From: Clarkia xantiana subsp. parviflora
Lineage: Eukaryota; Streptophyta; Magnoliopsida; Myrtales; Onagraceae
DNA: 64,000 bases
Assembly: GCA_036873135.1 (NCBI GenBank)
Contig: JAPTYO010000005.1
Coordinates: 7,418,166 to 7,482,165 of the forward strand
Direction: 5' to 3'
The position numbers and the translations under genes are program-made. This document shows positions 57,115-64,000 of this stretch, in pieces. Numbering within the stretch: the first letter of the stretch is position 1; the number at the start of each line of letters is the position of its first letter. Below the pieces are notes generated by a model. That model did no database searches and was not told the origin of the DNA. It saw only the letters and a program-made list of their open reading frames with translations.

Positions 57115-58210
57115 ATTGATTGGTGGGTACAGGCGTGGCCTAGTTGGATTATAAACAAAGCACATGGCTTCTCTTTCTTTTGTACGTACATCTACAGCTC
57201 TTCGTCATGTGATGTGACCCTGCGCACTTCTATATACACAATAATAATATATAATACAATTATTTATTATTATTAGTAACGAAATTTGGAATTATGATAA
57301 TAAAAATAGTAATTATATGCAGTAATAAAGTTAAGTGACAAATTGAGATGGAGTGCTAGGTAGCTAGGACACAAACCATCTCCAGTCCGACCACATAAAT
57401 CCCCACAGCTTCATGTTGTCCTTTTCAACCAGATATCCCATGATGATCATCAGTCTATCCATAGTAGCGTCCAAATAAAATGAATGCACCTGTCTCACTG
57501 TGAAATTGTTGCTTCCTACTAATTCAATCTATCTATATAAATAGCATTATAAATTTATTCTACTAAAAAATCATAAAATAATGTGATAATTTATTAAGTT
57601 AGACAATCAACTTCTTTCTCCAGGTGGAGGAGGTATGTGGATAGCTAGCTATTAGCTAGTTGTTTGTTTCTTCATATTAAATTAAATGTTTAGGAGGTCA
57701 ACTCAAAATTTTCTATTAATTATTATTAAATTGCTATTTCATATTTAGTACTAAAATAAATTATTATTTGAATTTGTTTTTACATTTATTAGCCTAAATT
57801 TTACATGCGCACAATTTGATAGTTTTATTATTTCCGTCTTTCTTAGACATAATCCACGTGTTTGGCACATAAAAAAAGAAAATAGCTAGAAATTTTAACA
57901 TCAACTAGTAATTTTGTTCAACTAATCAAACATCAATTCTTAATTTGTCGTGTTTTTACAAATCACGCTTGTCGCACGTGCATGAATCTGTCCAAGAAAG
58001 ACGAAAATCTCAACGTAGTTAGTAGATTGTACACATGTGAAACTTGAGCTATGGTAAAACGTTTAATAATAACTTCAACTAGCTTATTCTATTGCACAAA
58101 CATTAGCTAGCAATTTCACAATTAACCTAAACTTTTTAACTAAAAATAGTAGGGGTGAATGAAATACTAACAGATTCAGAATATCATATCAAGTTTATTA
58201 CAAAGAAAAT
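57115..58210. other. No gene seen
   Basis: AT-rich. From about 57840 there are tagcaattt/aactagtaatttt motifs like those of the MITE at 45682-46188, so part of it is probably decayed MITE sequence. Confidence 0.4.
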
Positions 58211-58480
58211 GGTTAATTATCAAATTTTTAGAAGATTTAGTTAAAACTTTTTTTGAGAATTTTGCTAGCTTATATTTCACTTGTGTTTAAATTGCTAGAT
58301 CCATCAAGAATTTTATTTTTCTTGCACATAAACATCAATGTACTGTGTCTGTAATGAAGAAAATAATTAGCAATTTATTCGACTGCCCAAACATCATCTA
58401 GCAATTTGTTAGACTATCCAAACATCATCTCGCAATTTGATCGACTGGCCAAACATCAGCTAGAATGCAGCGTCTTTATT
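58211..58480. repeat. Partial GGTTAATTATCAAAT-type MITE with 31 bp tandem repeats
   Basis: It begins ggttaattatcaaattttt, as in 45682-46188. At 58368-58463 three units of about 32 bp follow one another (gcaatttattcgactgccc, caaacatcatctagcaattt and variants). No second terminus was found. Confidence 0.5.
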
Positions 58481-58628
58481 TATCGCTTTTTGAGCATGTG
58501 ATTCATTCGGTCCTAATTAGAAGGAGATCCTAACGGAAAATACAAATTGTACACATGTAAAATTTAAGTTAATAAGTGTTATAAAAAACTTTTAGTAATT
58601 TGTTGGACTGATAGAATATTGTCTATTA

Positions 58629-58970
58629 CACTAAAAGAAAAGAGGCCATTACCTACTTTTTGTTTCTGACTGACACATCAGTCATGAATTTAATACCCCC
58701 TTCTGACCGATTGTACTCCGAATTGATGGAAAAAAACATGTCAATAGCTATTGCTGACCGAATTTTCTTACTGGAAGTGCCGGTCTGTATGATTTGTTGA
58801 TGACCAACCGATAGTTGCCATATCGAGACGGGTCAGAAAATACTACAAATTGTTCTAACCGAATTATTATGCTGGACCCTGCAAAATTGAATATTTCAAT
58901 TACAAACGTATTCCAGACCAAATTCTTTACATATCAGACAATTCGCTATTCAAATGTGTGTGTTTTAGTG
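58629..58970. mobile_element. Small CACTA-type MITE, 342 bp
   Basis: It starts CACTAAAAGAAAAG and ends TGTTTTAGTG; eight terminal bases are inverted repeats. The 3 bp tta is present on both sides (58626-58628, 58971-58973). Repeated gaccgaatt-like motifs lie inside, as in CACTA subterminal regions. The short matching end keeps certainty moderate. Confidence 0.5.
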
Positions 58971-61247
58971 TTATTCCTGACACATCTAGCACGTTTGTTG
59001 ACATAAAAAAAGAGTAAAAGAAAGATAGATATTACGAATTGTTGTTTATTCAGGATTCATCATAACCTAAACTCTGTGCAAGAGACTAAAGCAAATAGTC
59101 GCCGCTGCCTTCTTCAAACCCAGGAACACCATCCACTAAAATTTTCCCTCATATTCTTTCCTTGATAAATTTGCACAACACCCTCAAAGCAGAGTCGACG
59201 ACCCAACTACAGAGAAATGGTCATTCAGTTTCCCCCGTTCATTACGTTCATGGCAGAGAAATTCGTAAGTATTTATGTCTGTACTTTGTTGTTTATTAAT
59301 ATAGTTATACAATGTTAAAATCTGTTTGGGGATAACCGAATAAAGAAATTTTGACCCATTCTACTATAGATATTGCCAATAGAAGTAAACTAAATGGTCG
59401 GACATGGTCGATACAACACCGTGTTTCGAGTAATGGGTGAGAGGTTTTCACGACGGTTCTATTTAGGGAGTGAAATTGGAACAAAAACAAGACTCGCACA
59501 ATCAGATCACCCATTGCTGCTTCAACGACGGTTGGAAATAGTTTGCACACAATATCTGCCTAACGGTAGGAGATATGATCGTCTTCAAATTGGTGGAAGA
59601 AGAATTATTCCCAGTGCAAGTGTTTAATAGATGTGGTTATCTTAAGAAATGATATGTGAACGTGGAGGACAGATCACCTAGTGAGGAGGCGGACGTTTCA
59701 TCCGATGACCTAAGCTTTTTGGGTGAGTTTTTCAGTGGTGTAGGAGTCAATGCAACATCACATTAATCAGTAGAAAGTCAAGATGCGTAAGTTACATCTT
59801 TAACCGGTTCTCGGGTTTTATTAGACGATTCAAAAGTGTTTCTGCTGTGTTATTGAGAATTTGAAAGTTTTGTTGGATTGTGCAGAATATTCCAAAGAGG
59901 TTTGCTTTTTACCATGGTCTAGACTGCTTGCATGAAGTGAAGATTAAAGGTCAAATTAGGTGGAAGGTGGAGGTGCAATCAATAACTATTAATCACAAGT
60001 ACAATCATCTACCGAAGCGTCAACGTCCTCTGCGATTCTAGTTTTGGGAAGGATGACCAAAGTTTTACCTTGCAAACAAATTAGAAAAAGGAAACTTCAT
60101 TCACTTTGATCTTTCTGCTAAACGTACTTTAATTTCCACCATATACTAGTTGATGATATACTGTTTGTTCGTGGTGTTGTACTTTGTGGGTAAAACGAGT
60201 AGTATTACTTTCAGCTGTTTTTGCTTATGCTTCTGCATGTATGGACACTTTTGGTATGTGAGATCAAGTTATTCGTTTATAGTTATCATTGTTGCATACG
60301 TTATGTATATGTACTGAATGTATATGTGAGCTTAAGTTGCTTATGTAACTGAAAACACCCTTATTGATGGGCGCAGACATAGATCGTCGAACAAATGACC
60401 AATACATATGGTCTAACATAATTTTTAAGTCATGTCGCCATAATAGTACGAACTTGAATATGTCTAATTAAAAGGGCCCCATGTAATGATAATTATCAGG
60501 TACGTTTCGTAATGTAAAAATTATACACATCCGAATTTCTTTTTATGTACGTAATGCAGTGGAGATCAATGAACACATCTGAATTTCTACCATGGTCATA
60601 CCCGTTTTATACATATACATACACACACACACATATATATATTTATTTGTAAATTATGTCGACATAACTGCAGACTTATACAGAAAGAATAAAAAAAACT
60701 TATGTCTACATATGAAAAAAAGTAGTACACACATTAACAAAGTTGTTAAATTGAAACATGAATACTACCATTGTAAACATTTAGTATGTAATTATACATT
60801 CACTTGTAAATTATGTCGAACTAAATGGAAACCATAAGTGATGTTTACTGAAGAGAATAAAATGACAAGAGAAACAGTTTCTCAAAGCATTGCTTGTCGA
60901 GTCACCCTGACGCCTTGGAAGGACTCGCCTGCATTATTGAACAATTTAAGAGAGAAAAAATTCACCGCATGAACGCTAACTTCCTCAATCGGAATCCAAA
61001 ACATCACTCTGCCAACGAGCTTGAGAGATGAAGTGAAGATATTTGGGGGGGGGGGGGTGTTGTGCTTGTGAGCCTCCCCTTTGGAGGGGGGATGAAGGCA
61101 ACCTCCCTACCTCACGGGAGTTCATAATCCCTCTTTCTGGAGAGGTTGGAAGTTCATAAAGCCTCTTTTCAGAGCATTTGACTAAATTTACACAGAGACA
61201 AGAGTCGTCTCTCATCGACGCCATCAACGACAATCAACAGTAGCCGC
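58971..61247. other. No gene recognised
   Basis: Short frames near 59220 (MVIQFPPFITFMAEKF) and 59394-59627 resemble nothing I know. A (ca)n/(ta)n microsatellite is at about 60605-60645 and a G13 run at 61045-61057. The DNA around 60900-61240 is GC-richer and may belong to another old element. Confidence 0.4.
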
Positions 61248-62127
61248 TGTTGGATATGATTCGAGGTGATATGACATGAGTTGATGATATAAAAGTAGAG
61301 ACTCTAAGAAAAAGAAGTGGACGACCATTTACCTTCAACTCGAGGAGATAAGGATAAATGGTCGACGAATATACAAGGGAAGATTGACTCACAAAGCGAA
61401 TATCGAAGATACCCGAGACGATAAGGTCACTCAAAACTCTCCCTCTTAAGGTAAGAGTCGAGTCGACTACCAAGCGCAATAAAGAAACCTTCCTCTTAAG
61501 GAAAGGACGGGTGGAGACCTGCTCACCGCCTTTAGGAAACCTCCCTCCTAAGGAAAGGACAGCTGGCGACCTGCTTTGACCGCCTTAGAAGAAACCTTCC
61601 CTCCTAAGGAAAAGGCACCAGTTGGTAACCTACTCGCCGCCTTTAGGTCCGAAGAAACCTTCCTCTCAAGGTAAAACTTAGGTGGCAACTTGCTTATCAC
61701 CTAGTTAAAGAAACCTTCCACAGTAAGAAATAGTGAGGTGTCGACCTGCTTGTCACCTACTGACTCTTCACCGTCCCTTTCAACCAATCAGAGAAAGGCA
61801 ACCACCGCCATTGAACAGCCAATCAAGGCACAGCAAGCTGCCATTTAAAGTCGGTAATCCCTCCCTATAAATTGGGAAACATTATAAACATTTAGTAATC
61901 TTGATTCTCATACTTTACAATATTCTTTCTAAATCCATTACTGACTTAAGCTTCGGAGTGGAATCAGGGGACATCCCAACCCCTTTTCAGTTCCTCGCCT
62001 CACACAAAGCTCCCAAAGGAGACTAAGTACCCAAGAGGTCAGGAAAGATACTTACGAGAGTTAGCTCTCGGCGAGACCTCGAAGTCCACTACTAGAAGTT
62101 CAAGGCCACGTCATTTTGATCCCAACA
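61248..62127 (+). repeat. G3 5' LTR, 880 bp, with 55 bp repeats
   Basis: It begins TGTTGGATATGATTCGAGG and ends TTTTGATCCCAACA. Five tandem units of 53-63 bp start at gaaacc (61483, 61536, 61591, 61654, 61710), each with ttcctcttaagg-like and gcgacctgctt-like parts. A TATA-like tataaatt lies at 61865. Confidence 0.88.
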
Positions 62128-62129
62128 TT

Positions 62130-62147
62130 TGGCGCCGTCTGTGGGAA
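62130..62147 (+). other. G3 primer-binding site
   Basis: TGGCGCCGTCTGTGGGAA follows two bases after the LTR end. Same site as G1. Confidence 0.85.
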
Positions 62148-62163
62148 GCGAGATCAAGAAGTC

Positions 62164-62820
62164 ATGGCCCCACCAAGGAGTCGAGTCCGGCAGAGTCAAG
62201 GATAGCTGAAGGTATGTTCCAAGGACCAAGTGAAACCTTGGAAAAATTACTTTAGGCGATTCCAAGGAGGATATAGCGGAGGCAAGCTCTCAGCGGGAGA
62301 AGCCATCCGAGCATTCTTTAGAGCATTGAGGCCGCAATCCCAATCCCTTGCTGTCACGCAAGCCACACAACCCATAAGAAATTGGGAGGATCTGATCCAC
62401 AGAGGAACCCTTCATGTCAGGGCGTAACAAGCCCGGGTGAATCGCCCAACTCTACACCAAACCCCACGAAATCAAGGGGGTCCATCCGAGGCGTTTCCTC
62501 AAGAGAATTTCGACAAACTCAACAAAGGATGGAAGCACTTCGAGCAACGGAAGGAACTCGCTGTCCCCTCTCCTATTGTGAAAGTCACCAAGAAGAGGGG
62601 CACAACACGGAAGATTGCCTCCTTGCAAGAAGGGAACTAGAATTCATGCAAAGAGAAATTCAATGACATCGCCATCGTCGGGCCCATGAAGGTCGAAGAT
62701 GGAGAACCCCTCCAGACAATAACATTAATGTTCTGTCAGGAGGATTTGCGGCGAGAGGAGAGATAAGCTCAGCAAGGGATCAATATTCTGCTCAAAGTAC
62801 CTCATCGACATATTCGTTAA
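62164..62820 (+). pseudogene. G3 gag (shortened and broken)
   Basis: ATG 62164 gives MAPPRSRVRQSQ, then a stop. The frame from 62230 reads YFRRFQGGYSGGKLSAGEA, and the zinc-binding part is CESHQEEGHNTEDC (about 62570-62615). Most of the gag core between them is missing, as in G2. Confidence 0.82.
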
Positions 62821-62943
62821 AAAGATAGAGAAGTAGAGCCAATGGCGATCACCTTTTCAACATAAGATTTTTCTGAAGCCTCCCAACCTCACTAAGATGC
62901 CCTGGTAATCTCGACCCGAATCAATAATCGGGAAACAAAGAAG

Positions 62944-64000
62944 GTGCTTGTGGATGGGGGAATTTCCAGAGACGTAATCGCTTTTAAAATCATCGCCGCA
63001 ATGGGGTACAAGAGAAAAGATTTACAAGAAATGACCTCCCCGCAGGTAGGATTTGCGGGAAGAACAACTTATCCCTTAGGGGCAATTCAGCTACCAGTAA
63101 TTTTGGGTCAGGGTTGGAAAACCCTAAACCTAATGGTGCGTTTTGTGGCAGTCGACCAAATCAATGCTTACAATGCAATATTGGGGAGGACTACCCTTAA
63201 CCCTAACCATATTGTTCCCTCCACCGTTCACCAAGTTATGAGGTTTCCAACTCATTATGGATTGGGAGAAGTTCGGGGTGACCATGAAGTATCTCAACAA
63301 TGTTATGTCAACCTCCTTAGGAGACATAACCAAAGGGAAGCCCTCTCTATTGTTACAGATGAGGATCCTCGGGAAGAAGGTGGACGACCTGCCCCTATGG
63401 AAGAATTGGTGGAAGTAGCCTTGGAAGGAGATGAAAGAAAGGTTAAGATTGGAGCTGCCCTGCCCCCAGAGTTAGCCAAAACAATAACCATCCTCTTGAG
63501 GGAATATAAGGAGCTATTCGCTTGGGAGGCTAGTGACATGCCATGAATAAGCCCAGATATCATCTCTCACGAGCTAATGATAGATCTAGTTGTGAAGCCT
63601 ATAGCTCAGAAAAGGAGATATATGGGAGCAGAAAAGAAGGCGGTAATACGCCAATAGGTAGGGAAGTTGGTCGAAGCTGGTTTTGTTAAAGAAATATGAT
63701 TCAAGGGTCGCCAATCCAGTCATGGTGAGGAAATCCAATAATATGTGGAGGATGTGTGTAGATTTTCGAGATCTCAACAAAGCATGTCCAAAAGACTCCT
63801 ACCCCCTACCAAGAATCGACCAACTGGTCGACGCCACTTCAGGACACGAGCTTCTAAGCTTCATGGACACATACTCAGGATACAACCAGATACAAATGCA
63901 CCCCAATGATGAGGCCTATAACGCCTTTTATGCGGATAACGACATCTACCACTATAAGGTCATGCCTTTTGGTTTGATAAACATTGGAGCCACTTATCAA
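62944..64000 (+). pseudogene. G3 protease and start of reverse transcriptase
   Basis: The protease active site is VLVDGGISRDVIAF (Arg where the family has Ala/Ser next to Asp). The flap region is NAYNAILGRTTLNP. After TGA at 63544-63546 the RT entry continues (ISPDIISHELMID), is broken by TAG and TGA, then reads MCVDFRDLNKACPKDSYPL, SFMDTYSGYNQIQM and YKVMPFGLINIGATYQ to the window end. Confidence 0.9.

Larger units (their letters stand above)
61248..64000 (+). mobile_element. G3: Tat-type gypsy retrotransposon, runs off the right edge
   Basis: The 5' LTR (61248-62127), primer site, shortened gag, protease and RT start are present, and the rest is outside the window. The LTR ends and proteins match G2, so both are one family in opposite orientations about 5 kb apart. 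Stops in gag and RT (63544-63546, 63656-63658, 63698-63700) show it is inactive. Confidence 0.92.

Overview
This is plant nuclear DNA. I infer a eudicot, but the sequence does not name a species. The support is GT-AG introns, families of plant LTR retrotransposons (Ty1-copia and the Tat branch of Ty3-gypsy), Mutator-like, hAT, CACTA and Helitron-type DNA elements, a tRNA-derived SINE, and one clear nuclear gene for a DEG9-type serine protease. There are no rRNA or tRNA genes, CRISPR arrays or operons. Every transposon coding region I could read is broken.

Layout. From 1 to about 24.1 kb is one large nest. A Mutator-like transposase gene (about 8867-24100) is split by an 11.5 kb Tat-type gypsy element (9976-21510), and its left side is apparently cut by a copia element (Copia-1, 3' LTR 8709-8866). 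Copia-1 is split by a minus-strand non-autonomous LTR element (Element A, 550-8530). Element A carries a fold-back Mutator-type MITE in one LTR (615-1140) and a very young copia (Copia-2, 2838-8422) in the other. Target-site duplications at several joints fix the order of events.

From 24.1 to 30.9 kb there is no intact gene. The stretch holds a 422 bp tandem duplication, a SINE, two hAT-type MITEs and a Mutator-type MITE. The only complete cellular gene, DEG9, lies on the minus strand at 30955-33997 in nine exons. From 34 to 49 kb the DNA is AT-rich, with Helitron-like ends, a GC-rich fold-back element (35867-36693), one minus-strand gypsy LTR with its primer site (40274-41621), a LINE-type RNase H relic, and more MITEs. 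From 49.3 to 56.3 kb there is a collapsed copia (gag joined to RNase H) followed by a 5'-truncated minus-strand gypsy (G2). G2 has a three-part higher-order repeat behind pol and a palindromic MITE inside pol. At 56.8 kb lies a second SINE with a poly(A)-like tail and a target duplication. A related gypsy (G3) begins at 61248 and runs off the right edge.

How the parts relate. G1, G2 and G3 share the Tat order gag-PR-RT-RNaseH-second RNaseH-INT. G2 and G3 belong to one family by LTR ends and protein likeness. Element A and Copia-2 share unusual TAT...ATA LTR ends, the same initiator-Met primer site and near-identical polypurine tracts, so a non-autonomous/autonomous relationship is plausible. 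DEG9 is the only gene likely to serve the host cell.
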